Positions 7,483-14,005 of a DNA stretch of 20,220 bases are shown piece after piece (position 1 is the stretch's first letter; each line of letters begins with the position of its first letter). The notes below the pieces were generated by a model, which was not told the origin of the DNA, made no database searches, and saw only the letters and a program-made list of their open reading frames with translations. The position numbers and the translations under genes were made by a program. This stretch comes from Clostridiaceae bacterium UBA4839 (GTDB taxonomy: Bacteria > Bacillota > Clostridia > Clostridiales > Caloramatoraceae), in assembly GCA_002400085.1 (NCBI GenBank), contig DHEX01000060.1:647-20866 (forward strand), given 5' to 3'.

Positions 7483-8484
7483 TTATACACATAACTTATT
7501 GAAAAGATCTGTACTATAATCTCTAATATCTGATATATTGAGCATATTATACTTTAGTTTAATATCTTCAAAATACTTTGCTATCAGCTCTTTTTCAATA
7601 ATTCGATCTGAACTTTCATCATCTTTTAAATCTGCTCTGGTATGACTCCATGGCATTTCTGCATGAGTCATCTTTTCTAGTGTCTTTCCACTATAGCACC
7701 CAAAGTTCCTAATTACACTGTCTAAAATTTCCTCTTCTATCTTAGACAATTCTATACCTGTATAATCATACTCATTTTCCTCAATAGGATTATATCCATA
7801 GTTTTTATATTTATAATATACATTTCTATACACAGGCCCATGTACCCAAGCTTCACAATTATTATAGAATAAATATTCACCTGTAAAAGCTTTGAAAAAG
7901 CCCTGAGCATAGTACAATAATTTTTGCAATGCCAAAGGTGTTATATCTGAACAACTTGCCAAAAGATATTTTACAACATGGTCAATCTTATCCTCAGATC
8001 TGACAGTAATAGAATCATCTTTTTCAATTTCTGCTAATGCCTCATTACAACGCTTATATGCGACATCTGTTATAGCGTCTTTGTTTTCCTCTAGTACTTT
8101 TTTCATATACTTTGAGTCATTAAGGATTGTTTTTAAAATATCAGAATATTGTTTAGTAGGAATATCCCCATCCAAATATCTAGTAAGAGTACCTTCACCC
8201 CACCCTAATAACAAAGATAAAGGTCTTTTACCAATATTATACTTATCTAATATAAGCTTCATTTCTGAAACAGAAATCAATCCCTCTTTTTCCCTAAAAG
8301 CATTATCTAACATTTTAAGATTATAATCACGAATATCAGCTACAAATATTTCACTTCCACACTCACTACAAATTGCTACTTTCCCTATATACTCAATTTT
8401 TTTACCTTTGATGTTTTTTGTCATTTTCTTTTCTTTGATATAGTATTCTACCATATCGTGACACTTCTCACAAAATCCTAACAT
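7483..8484 (-). CDS. Antitoxin: zinc ribbon + HTH (MqsA-like) fused to Panacea/SocA (DUF4065) domain
   Basis: This 333-residue protein has three parts. Residues 1-50 form a YgiT/MqsA-type zinc ribbon (CEKC at 5-8, CSEC at 39-42). Residues ~70-120 form a helix-turn-helix (LILDKYNIGKRPLSLLLGWG followed by EGTLTRYLDGDIPTKQY). Residues ~165-300 match the Panacea/SocA domain, with LQKLLYYAQG and EAWVHGPVYRNVY. In the family the zinc ribbon binds or positions the toxin, the HTH autoregulates the operon, and Panacea domains neutralise diverse toxins. It follows the toxin gene after 41 bases with a GGGAGG ribosome site 8 bases before ATG. Toxin-first order is that of mqsRA. A dyad at the operon promoter is the likely target of the HTH. 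Confidence 0.85.
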   Translation of the reverse strand: MLGFCEKCHDMVEYYIKEKKMTKNIKGKKIEYIGKVAICSECGSEIFVADIRDYNLKMLDNAFREKEGLISVSEMKLILDKYNIGKRPLSLLLGWGEGTLTRYLDGDIPTKQYSDILKTILNDSKYMKKVLEENKDAITDVAYKRCNEALAEIEKDDSITVRSEDKIDHVVKYLLASCSDITPLALQKLLYYAQGFFKAFTGEYLFYNNCEAWVHGPVYRNVYYKYKNYGYNPIEENEYDYTGIELSKIEEEILDSVIRNFGCYSGKTLEKMTHAEMPWSHTRADLKDDESSDRIIEKELIAKYFEDIKLKYNMLNISDIRDYSTDLFNKLCV

Positions 8485-8525
8485 CTAGGTTACCTCCCTT
8501 TATTTAATCACCATTATTAGGCTAT

Positions 8526-8951
8526 TTATTTAAACAAATATTCTATTGGCTTATTTCTTTTATGAAAAGATACAATAAACACAAAATCATCACCATTCTT
8601 TATTTGAGTCATATTAATTTTAATATATATATCAACATTTTCTAAAGTGCCCCAATAATCTAATTCTTGGCGCTTGCAAAATATGTATAATACTTCATGA
8701 GAAAATTCTTCATTATCATTATCAACCGCATAACAAAAATCATCATATTGAATACCTAATAGTATTTCTTTTTCTTTTTTTGTATCAATTTTATAATCCT
8801 CAATAAAATCTATATTTTCTCGTCTATTTTCATTTTGAGCAATCGCATATTTATCATCTAATATAGATTTTCTAAATTTAGCAAGATAGCTTTTTATTTC
8901 ATCTGGAGTAAGATTTGTATATTTCTTAGTTTCTTTTTTAGTGCTACCCAA
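8526..8951 (-). CDS. MqsR-like toxin (predicted mRNA interferase)
   Basis: This 141-residue protein starts at TTG, supported by GGGAGAG 8 bases upstream; no in-frame ATG or GTG is better placed. The C-terminal two thirds carries MqsR-family hallmarks: ILLGIQYDDF (like the LT-x-x-DF turn), a mid-region HEVLYIFCK, the strand VDIYIKINM, and the closing VSFHKRNKPIEYLF. These resemble the ISFH-x-x-x-x-P-x-x-Y ending of Firmicutes MqsR homologues. The N-terminal ~45 residues are a charged helical extension. MqsR proteins are RelE-fold ribonucleases cutting mRNA at GC-rich triplets. The assignment rests on these motifs plus the antitoxin next door; if it is not MqsR it is another toxin paired with a Panacea antitoxin. 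Confidence 0.7.
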   Translation of the reverse strand: MGSTKKETKKYTNLTPDEIKSYLAKFRKSILDDKYAIAQNENRRENIDFIEDYKIDTKKEKEILLGIQYDDFCYAVDNDNEEFSHEVLYIFCKRQELDYWGTLENVDIYIKINMTQIKNGDDFVFIVSFHKRNKPIEYLFK

Positions 8952-8974
8952 ATTTTAATCTCTCCCTTCTCCTA

Positions 8975-9013
8975 GTATAATACGATTATACATTAATTAT
9001 ACCAAAGTTGCAA
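8975..9013 (-). promoter_or_regulatory. Toxin-antitoxin promoter with operator dyad
   Basis: On the minus strand TTGCAA (9008-9013), 17 bp, TATAAT (8985-8990) form a good promoter. The -10 lies inside the perfect dyad GTATAAT-ACG-ATTATAC (8975-8991, plus-strand reading). A further GTATAAT-like half site lies in the spacer. A repressor on the dyad would block RNA polymerase, the usual arrangement for antitoxin autoregulation. Confidence 0.75.
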
Positions 9014-9134
9014 TATATAAGTGTACCTATTGATACAATGCATTCATTTTATGTACCATGCATTAATAATTTTCATTAAAGTGATCAATATAAATCAACT
9101 TTCTGGCTTTTTCTATGCACGGTTTTATTTGGCG

Positions 9135-9740
9135 CTAAGTCATGACAGGCAAATCTTTTTGTGTATCTTCCAATTTCACTTCCATTTCTATAATTGAATC
9201 TTCATTTTCATCAACAATCTCTACTGATATCATGTCCACTATTGTACTGAACCTATCTTTTATTCCACCTACATCCCTATAAACACTATCTAACTCTTCC
9301 TTATTGTAGAAATTCCCTATAGTCATATGTGGCATAAATTCTACATTATTTAACCAGCTGGGTTTATACGCTTTAAGCATTCCTTCATATAATTTATCAT
9401 GGAGTTTTTTTATTTTTTCAGCACCTTCTTTTACGCCTAAAAATAAATAATATCCTGAATCGTCATGAACTTTTATGACTTACCCCAAAATTAAATGGAA
9501 ACTTTTCATTCCATTTAATGAGGCTACCAAATACTCCTGCAATTCTTCTTCGCTCATATTACTTTCAAAAGGAAAAATAATAGTTATATGTGGTCTTACA
9601 TTATTTGTAAGCGGATCATATTTTTCTCTAATACTCTCAATTATATTGATGTTGCTAAACTGTGAAAATATCATTATACATCTTTTTTTAGTATTAGAGT
9701 TTTCAAGCTTTGTATAGCAACGTTCGTCAGCAGCTGCCAT
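9135..9740 (-). pseudogene. 2H phosphoesterase / 2'-5' RNA ligase-like protein, interrupted by an in-frame TAA
   Basis: Two open segments in one frame together make one 2H-superfamily protein. The first (from ATG 9740, ribosome site GGGGGT 8 bases upstream) has the first H-x-T motif in RPHITIIFPF. The second has the second motif in MPHMTIGNF plus the GYYLFLGVKEG strand region between them. They are separated only by TAA at 9480-9482 (LILG-stop-VIKVHDDSGYY), with no shift of frame, so a single base change would restore about 201 codons. Family members act on 2'-5' or cyclic phosphodiester bonds in RNA or nucleotides. As it stands only a half-enzyme with one of the two catalytic H-x-T motifs could be made. 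Natural suppression or a sequencing error cannot be excluded. Confidence 0.75.
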
Positions 9741-9971
9741 ATTAAATACCCCCTTTTTTATTTTTGCTAGAAAATATTGATTGATCAAAAAGTTGCAGTA
9801 TAGCTATAATTTCTTCAACGCACATTTCCCTGTTTTCAAAAAAGCCTGATGCTGTCTCTTTTCCACATATCATTGATTTCCTTTATTTACTGAATATGTT
9901 AACTAATTTCTATTAAATTTTATTCTTTTTAATACCTATTCCCCTTGTCAATATCTTAACTCCCATGGGCA
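9741..9971. other. Intergenic stretch holding repeat R2
   Basis: No gene is seen. Apart from repeat R2 it is AT-rich unique sequence. Confidence 0.5.
9872..9929 (-). repeat. ~58-bp AT-rich dispersed repeat, copy R2
   Basis: This copy aligns over its full length with R1, with TTGATTTCCTTTATT and CTAATTTCTATTAAATTTT identical. R1 and R2 are direct repeats on either side of the toxin-antitoxin and 2H phosphoesterase genes. Confidence 0.75.
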
Positions 9972-9972
9972 T

Positions 9973-9996
9973 AAAAAATACACCTGATTTAGGTGC
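9973..9996 (-). terminator. Intrinsic terminator (minus strand)
   Basis: On the minus strand TGCACCT-AAATC-AGGTGTA is followed by TTTTTT. It would end transcripts coming from the redox operon to the right. Confidence 0.7.
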
Positions 9997-10005
9997 ATTT
10001 AAACT

Positions 10006-10102
10006 AAAACTCCTAGCAACTGAAGTCGTGGGGTTCTAGTGTATATTTAATTATTTAGTTGAAAGAGAAAAAAGGATATAAGGTCAGAGTGACCAAATAT
10101 CC
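10006..10102. other. Two hairpins; possible IS200/IS605-type end remnant
   Basis: The first hairpin (AACTCC at 10008-10013 pairing with GGGGTT, enclosing ACT-GA-AGT) has the look of the subterminal hairpins at IS200/IS605-family ends. The second is a near-perfect interrupted stem: GGATAT-AA-GGTCA-GAG-TGACC-AA-ATATCC (10074-10102). No transposase is present, so the insertion-element link is only resemblance. Confidence 0.4.
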
Positions 10103-10108
10103 TCAAAT

Positions 10109-10248
10109 ATCAAGTGATTCTTAGACTCAGATGGAACTGCTTATAAGGAATACTTCTCCATCTGAGCCTTAGAAGAGCCGATCCAGGGGCGTAACAGCCG
10201 TTATTCCCTGCGTTAAGCGGAGAATTACGGCTGGTAGCCATCGGATAA
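10109..10248 (+). ncRNA. Structured repeat family, unit C (best-preserved long copy)
   Basis: The parts in order are: the 17-mer shared with unit A; hairpin 1 (CTCAGATGGA/TCCATCTGAG); CTTAGAA; a small hairpin GCC-GATCCAGG-GGC whose loop holds ATCC; hairpin 2 (CAGCCGT at 10195-10201 with ACGGCTG at 10227-10233); and the end TAGCCATCGGATAA. GGAT in the end can pair with the ATCC loop, a possible pseudoknot. Relative to unit D, hairpin 2 has a G:C replaced by T:A with pairing kept. It lies beyond the 3' end of the redox operon, on the other strand. It matches no riboswitch core I know. Confidence 0.65.
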
Positions 10249-10271
10249 ATAATTATTTGTTAACTTTCTTG

Positions 10272-11102
10272 TTACTTTAATGTTTCTAATATCTCTAGTG
10301 CAGTGTTTTTATATTCATCGGCACTTCTTGCCCCGACAATAACCTGCCCTACAAAGTTTCCTTCGCTGTCAAGGAAAATTGTTACAGGATAGCCTTCTAT
10401 TTTAGAAAGCAATTCATCCCTTATTTTATCATCAGGTAAAAGATTTAAAAAATTAATTTTCTTTTTTGCAACAATTAATTTAGCTTCATCCAAACCATCG
10501 TCCCCATTAACATCTCCAACCAGGCCAATGACACCAATTCCTTTGCTTGAAAGTTCATTGGAAAGCTTTTGAAGTTCCGGCAATTCCTTAATACATGGAG
10601 TACACATTGTTCCCCATATGTTCATTAAAATAAGTTTATTTTCCTTAAATACATCATCACTGTTATAAGTATCTCCTTCTATGTCCTTTAAAGAAAATTC
10701 AAGTTTCCCTAAAGCCATTATTGGATTATCAGATGCTGGCTTCGAAGTTGGTGATCCAGTGTTTGTTTTTGCAGCAGCATTTTCCGGCTTAGAGGCAGGT
10801 GGTTTTGCAGTTGAATTTTTTGTTGTATTATTTGATGCTGTTGAACCCGGTTGAGATGCAGGCTGCCCTGAGGTCCCTTGTGTTGAGCTATTTGAAGCTG
10901 CAGTGTCCTGTGTTGAATTGTCAGGAGCTGTGGTGCCTTGAGTGTTTTCTGAAGCATTTCCCGATGCATTTGTATCACTTGACTGGCTTACTGCAGGCTC
11001 TTCTTTTTTAGGTGTTTCTGTTTTACTTATAGCTTTCCCGCAGCTCAATAATGATATTGATATAATAGTAGTTAAAAATATACATATCAGTTTCTTTTTC
11101 AT
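10272..11102 (-). CDS. TlpA-like thioredoxin-fold lipoprotein
   Basis: The product is a 276-residue lipoprotein predicted to sit on the outer face of the membrane. Residues 1-20 are a signal ending in the lipobox SLLSC (Cys21 lipidated). Residues ~30-128 form a low-complexity Ser/Thr/Asn/Pro/Ala linker that would act as a long tether. Residues ~131-276 are a TlpA/redoxin domain with the active-site WGTMCTPC (Cys167, Cys170) and the cis-proline region GYPVTIFLD. It is the last gene of the four-gene operon, 22 bases after the membrane polyferredoxin, with GAGGG before the ATG. It is closely related to the C-terminal domain of the first gene. As a thiol-disulphide oxidoreductase it would reduce or isomerise disulphides, or serve as a peroxidase, outside the cell; electrons probably come from the neighbouring membrane proteins. 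Confidence 0.9.
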   Translation of the reverse strand: MKKKLICIFLTTIISISLLSCGKAISKTETPKKEEPAVSQSSDTNASGNASENTQGTTAPDNSTQDTAASNSSTQGTSGQPASQPGSTASNNTTKNSTAKPPASKPENAAAKTNTGSPTSKPASDNPIMALGKLEFSLKDIEGDTYNSDDVFKENKLILMNIWGTMCTPCIKELPELQKLSNELSSKGIGVIGLVGDVNGDDGLDEAKLIVAKKKINFLNLLPDDKIRDELLSKIEGYPVTIFLDSEGNFVGQVIVGARSADEYKNTALEILETLK

Positions 11103-11124
11103 TTTATTCCCTCTGTTTCATATA

Positions 11125-12018
11125 TTATTCCTGCGTTGTTATGTGTTCCTTTAAAGGTATATTCTTTATTCCATTATGCTTAAACCCTTTTGATATTGCA
11201 TTTAACGGGCATGTTCTTATACATTCACCGCACCTTATACATTCACCGCTATTAGGGTTTTCATATACCTTCACATTCATCTTGCATGCTCTTGTACATG
11301 CATTACAGGATATGCATTTATTTTTATCAACCTGTAATGAATAGAAGCTAAAACAATTAAATAAAGAATAAAACGCACCAAGGGGACATACATATTTGCA
11401 GAATACCCTGTATATAGACATAGATAATACTACAATAATAACCAGTATTGATACTTTCCATGCAAATATAAACCCTGCAGCACTTCTTAAATCCTTATTC
11501 AGCAATACCAACGGTATACCGCCTTCCAGAGTACCGGCAGGGCAGATCCATTTGCAATAGTAAGGATCGCTGGTTCCCATATCGCTTGTTAATGCCCCCA
11601 TTAATGGAAGCAAAATTACAAAGATAACAAGTACTACATATTTTAAATATATTAACACATCGTGTAACTTTTCTTTTACCTTAATTTTTGGTAAAGGTAT
11701 TTTATTTAACAGTTCCTGTATAAATCCAAATGGGCATAACCATCCGCAGACTAACCTTCCAAAAAGTACACCTACTAAAGATAAAAAACCTAATACATAG
11801 AAAGAAAAGTTGTAGCGGATGCTCCCTATAACTGCTTGCAGTGATCCTATGGGGCATGCTCCGAGAGCACCCGGGCAAGAATAACAATTTAAAATTGGTA
11901 CACATACCATTTTGGATTTTTCTTTAAATATTTTCCCCTCAGTAAACCCTTTAAAATAGCCATTCATGCCTATGCTTGATATTATTTGAACTATATGCCT
12001 TTTAAAGTTTTTAGCCAA
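11125..12018 (-). CDS. Membrane-bound polyferredoxin (NapH/CcoG-like 4Fe-4S protein)
   Basis: This 297-residue integral membrane iron-sulphur protein has hydrophobic segments near 72-90, 121-142 and 186-202. Three C-x3-CP pairs sit at the membrane edge (CGWLCP 91-96, CKWICP 155-160, CKYVCP 207-212), and an earlier cluster NCYSCPG...GACP lies at 45-56. The C-terminus has two classic ferredoxin motifs (C235/238/241/245 and C260/263/266/270). The start is a TTG overlapping the end of the CXXC peptide gene by 8 bases; TAG two codons upstream rules out a longer product, and the next ATG is at residue 18. Proteins of this type move electrons between the cytoplasmic pool and membrane or outer partners. 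Here the natural acceptors are the CXXC peptide and the two TlpA-like proteins. Confidence 0.88.
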   Translation of the reverse strand: MAKNFKRHIVQIISSIGMNGYFKGFTEGKIFKEKSKMVCVPILNCYSCPGALGACPIGSLQAVIGSIRYNFSFYVLGFLSLVGVLFGRLVCGWLCPFGFIQELLNKIPLPKIKVKEKLHDVLIYLKYVVLVIFVILLPLMGALTSDMGTSDPYYCKWICPAGTLEGGIPLVLLNKDLRSAAGFIFAWKVSILVIIVVLSMSIYRVFCKYVCPLGAFYSLFNCFSFYSLQVDKNKCISCNACTRACKMNVKVYENPNSGECIRCGECIRTCPLNAISKGFKHNGIKNIPLKEHITTQE

Positions 12019-12148
12019 TTCCTATGCACTCCAGACATATATTAACTGCTTTTTTAAAAACTATTTTATATTCTCCTCTGTATAGGCCAAAAATAATCAG
12101 GCACAGGCTGGCTGCAAGTATTATATATCTCTGTAGTTTATTATTCAT
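12011..12148 (-). CDS. Small membrane peptide, CD1871A-family CXXC protein
   Basis: The 45-codon gene starts at the second of two nearby ATGs (12148), with GGGAGG 8 bases upstream; the other ATG meets TGA after one codon. The product has one hydrophobic helix (about residues 7-22, also containing Cys16) and ends in ICLECIGIG with a CXXC pair at 38 and 41. A short C-terminal CXXC after a single helix is the definition of the CD1871A family of clostridia, to which I assign it by pattern. It overlaps the polyferredoxin start by 8 bases, so the two are translationally coupled. I infer that it passes electrons or thiol equivalents at the membrane surface. Confidence 0.8.
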   Translation of the reverse strand: MNNKLQRYIILAASLCLIIFGLYRGEYKIVFKKAVNICLECIGIG

Positions 12149-12220
12149 TTCATTTTCCTCCCAACATAATCCAAAGTAGTTATCCCCATAAGAATATGCA
12201 TGAAGGTGTCCGGTTAAAAT

Positions 12221-13369
12221 TTACTTAACCTTGCTTAATGTATCTTCAATAACCTTTTTAAACTCATCTTTTGTTAGTGAACCGACAATTACATTTCCAA
12301 CAATGTTTCCTTTGCTGTCCACAAAAAATGTTGTAGGATATGCAGTAAGATATTGTAAAACACTATTATATTTAAGATTATCATCAGGTATCAGGCTTAG
12401 ATATTTAACCTTTGTATCTTTAACTATTTTCTTTGCTTTGTCCAAAAGCTTTGCGTCTACCTGGCCGTTTGAATAAACATCTCCCACTATGCCTATTACT
12501 CCAAATCCCTTATCCTTGTACTCATTTGCCAGCTCCTGTATATACGGCATCTCATCAATGCAGTATCCGCAGTAGGTTGCCCATATATTTACCATAGTTA
12601 TCTTGTTATTCTTAAATATGCTTTCAGTCAATTCATTCCCATCTAAATCTTTTAATTTAAACTTAAATGTCTTTAAACTCTTAATGCCCTCATCAGTAGA
12701 TACCGGCTTAAATACCGTCATCGTATCCCTTATAACTTCAGCATCATCATAAAGTGCCTTGAAAGCTGCTTTATCCGATGCCGGCAGGTCCTTATCGTCA
12801 TAGTCGGCATATCCAAAATAAAATACATACCCACCGTCTTCCCCAAGCATGATGACATTTGGCATCTTAACATCCTTTTTTATCTGTGCAGCAGATGGAA
12901 GTCTGTCTTTTCTGTAAATTACATAAGAGTAAATACCCCTTGCCTTGCTAAGTATTTCCTGTCTTGCAGCACTCCTCTTTGCCCTGTCAGTTATCTTTGA
13001 AGTTTCATCATATTGCTTTAATAAGTCACTTGATATAAATGAATAGTACCTTCCATCATATATTGGTTTTGAAATATCCTCAGAATCCGATTCTTCAGGA
13101 GCATCCAAATATATGAAATCATCATACTTCTTCCATAAAGCAGAATCGATCTTGTACTCTAAACCCATGGTTGGTTTTCTCATATAACCAAGTTTTCTTT
13201 TTTCAGCAGGTGATAAATTACTTGTTTGATCTGATGGATTTTTGGCGGCATCCGCTATCTGTGGCAGTACGGTATTACTTTTTTTAAGTGGTTCTTTTGC
13301 AGCTACTATACCAAATGGCGTGAAAGCAAGTAAAAATGCCAGTACAATAGCAGTTACTTTTTTGTACAT
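12221..13369 (-). CDS. Secreted TlpA-like thioredoxin protein with uncharacterised N-terminal region
   Basis: This 382-residue protein is the first gene of the redox operon. A signal peptide (MYKKV..., hydrophobic 6-20, cleavage likely after IVAA) is followed by ~200 residues (25-235) of charged sequence with no family I recognise. It contains LSPAEKRKLGYMRKP and EDGGYVFYFGYADYDD and no cysteine. Residues ~238-382 are a TlpA-type thioredoxin domain with active site WATYCGYC (Cys267, Cys270) and cis-proline segment AYPTTFFVD. GGGGGAGAG precedes the ATG. The absence of a lipobox suggests secretion or wall retention, in contrast to its lipoprotein paralogue at the other end of the operon. The N-terminal region may bind the client or a wall component; that is speculation. 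Confidence 0.88.
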   Translation of the reverse strand: MYKKVTAIVLAFLLAFTPFGIVAAKEPLKKSNTVLPQIADAAKNPSDQTSNLSPAEKRKLGYMRKPTMGLEYKIDSALWKKYDDFIYLDAPEESDSEDISKPIYDGRYYSFISSDLLKQYDETSKITDRAKRSAARQEILSKARGIYSYVIYRKDRLPSAAQIKKDVKMPNVIMLGEDGGYVFYFGYADYDDKDLPASDKAAFKALYDDAEVIRDTMTVFKPVSTDEGIKSLKTFKFKLKDLDGNELTESIFKNNKITMVNIWATYCGYCIDEMPYIQELANEYKDKGFGVIGIVGDVYSNGQVDAKLLDKAKKIVKDTKVKYLSLIPDDNLKYNSVLQYLTAYPTTFFVDSKGNIVGNVIVGSLTKDEFKKVIEDTLSKVK

Positions 13370-13399
13370 TATAACTCTCCCCCTTTAAATAGAATTATT

Positions 13400-13430
13400 T
13401 AATTCGCTTATTATATAAACAAGCGAATTA
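13400..13430 (-). promoter_or_regulatory. Inverted repeat at the redox operon promoter
   Basis: TAATTCGCTT (13400-13409) and AAGCGAATTA (13421-13430) are perfect 10-bp arms around an 11-base AT spacer. On the minus strand TATAAT occurs in the spacer and again at the edge of the upstream arm, so the dyad sits over possible -10 boxes 30-60 bases before the start codon. It is either an operator or a leader hairpin. No regulator gene is adjacent. Confidence 0.55.
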
Positions 13431-13677
13431 TAAACACATTTACACTTCAGAGCATTTAAATCTTTTATTAAATAAAAAATTAATTGAAAATAAAACTCTA
13501 TTCTAAAGGTATAGGATATAGCATATTAATAGCATCAAAGTATGATAACTATTATCCATGTAATGTACTATTTTACATGATATAGCATATCGCTTTTATA
13601 TTTGTACTATAGTATATATATCCAATAATTATGATATTATGATTATATAAATAATTTTTACCAGAAGGATTGTCGAA
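13431..13677. other. Divergent intergenic region with short repeats
   Basis: No gene is seen. The 12-mer GATATAGCATAT occurs twice (13515-13526 and 13579-13590), and CATGTAA...TTACATG (13558-13580) forms a dyad between them. These could be operators for either direction, but no consensus was recognised. Confidence 0.4.
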
Positions 13678-13824
13678 ATGATTAATAAAAATCCTGACCG
13701 TAAGGAGATATACAATGGACTTTAACAAACACTAGTTTTAAAATCTATTGAATAGATTAATGAGGAAAAATACGAAGATGCACATGAAAATTACAAAAGC
13801 ATTTATAAAAAGCTGATAAAATAA
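13678..13824 (+). pseudogene. Decayed small gene (48 codons, two in-frame stops)
   Basis: One reading frame from an ATG with AGAAGGAT 7 bases upstream gives MINKNPDRKEIYNGL, TAA, QTLVLKSIE, TAG, then INEEKYEDAHENYKSIYKKL and IK with a final TAA. The amphipathic, Lys/Glu-rich helical character continues across both stops, and a terminator hairpin follows 5 bases after the end. I infer a small helical protein gene inactivated by two point mutations. The family is not recognised. Alternatively the last segment is a chance open frame. Confidence 0.4.
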
Positions 13825-13829
13825 ATTTA

Positions 13830-13855
13830 GCCGGCAGCTATTTATCACTGCCGGC
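13830..13855 (+). terminator. Strong hairpin after the small decayed gene
   Basis: GCCGGCAG and CTGCCGGC form a perfect 8-bp GC-rich stem with a 10-base loop. The tail is AT-rich with only short T runs, so termination is probable but not textbook. Confidence 0.5.
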
Positions 13856-14005
13856 ATTAAAACTATTTATACTTCTTTTATTGATTCCAGACTCTCTCAT
13901 CGTTTAAAACAAAGCCCACATTAAAAACATAATTTTATTAGATTCAACTGTCAATTTTTTTATTGTACAATTAATGCTACTTATATTATTATTCATATAT
14001 AAGGA
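13856..14005. other. Intergenic, nothing recognised
   Basis: AT-rich, with no gene and no clear promoter that I would defend for the glycosidase gene. Confidence 0.4.

Noticed and set aside
9480..9482. Recoding of the internal stop as selenocysteine or pyrrolysine
   Set aside because: The codon is TAA, which is used for neither; a nonsense mutation is simpler.
10109..10248. Simple transcription terminator reading of unit C
   Set aside because: Stems are not followed by T tracts, and the conserved single-strand segments would be unexplained.
10718..10978. Gln/His-rich minus-strand frame inside the lipoprotein gene
   Set aside because: It is a frame shadow of the low-complexity Ser/Thr/Asn linker.
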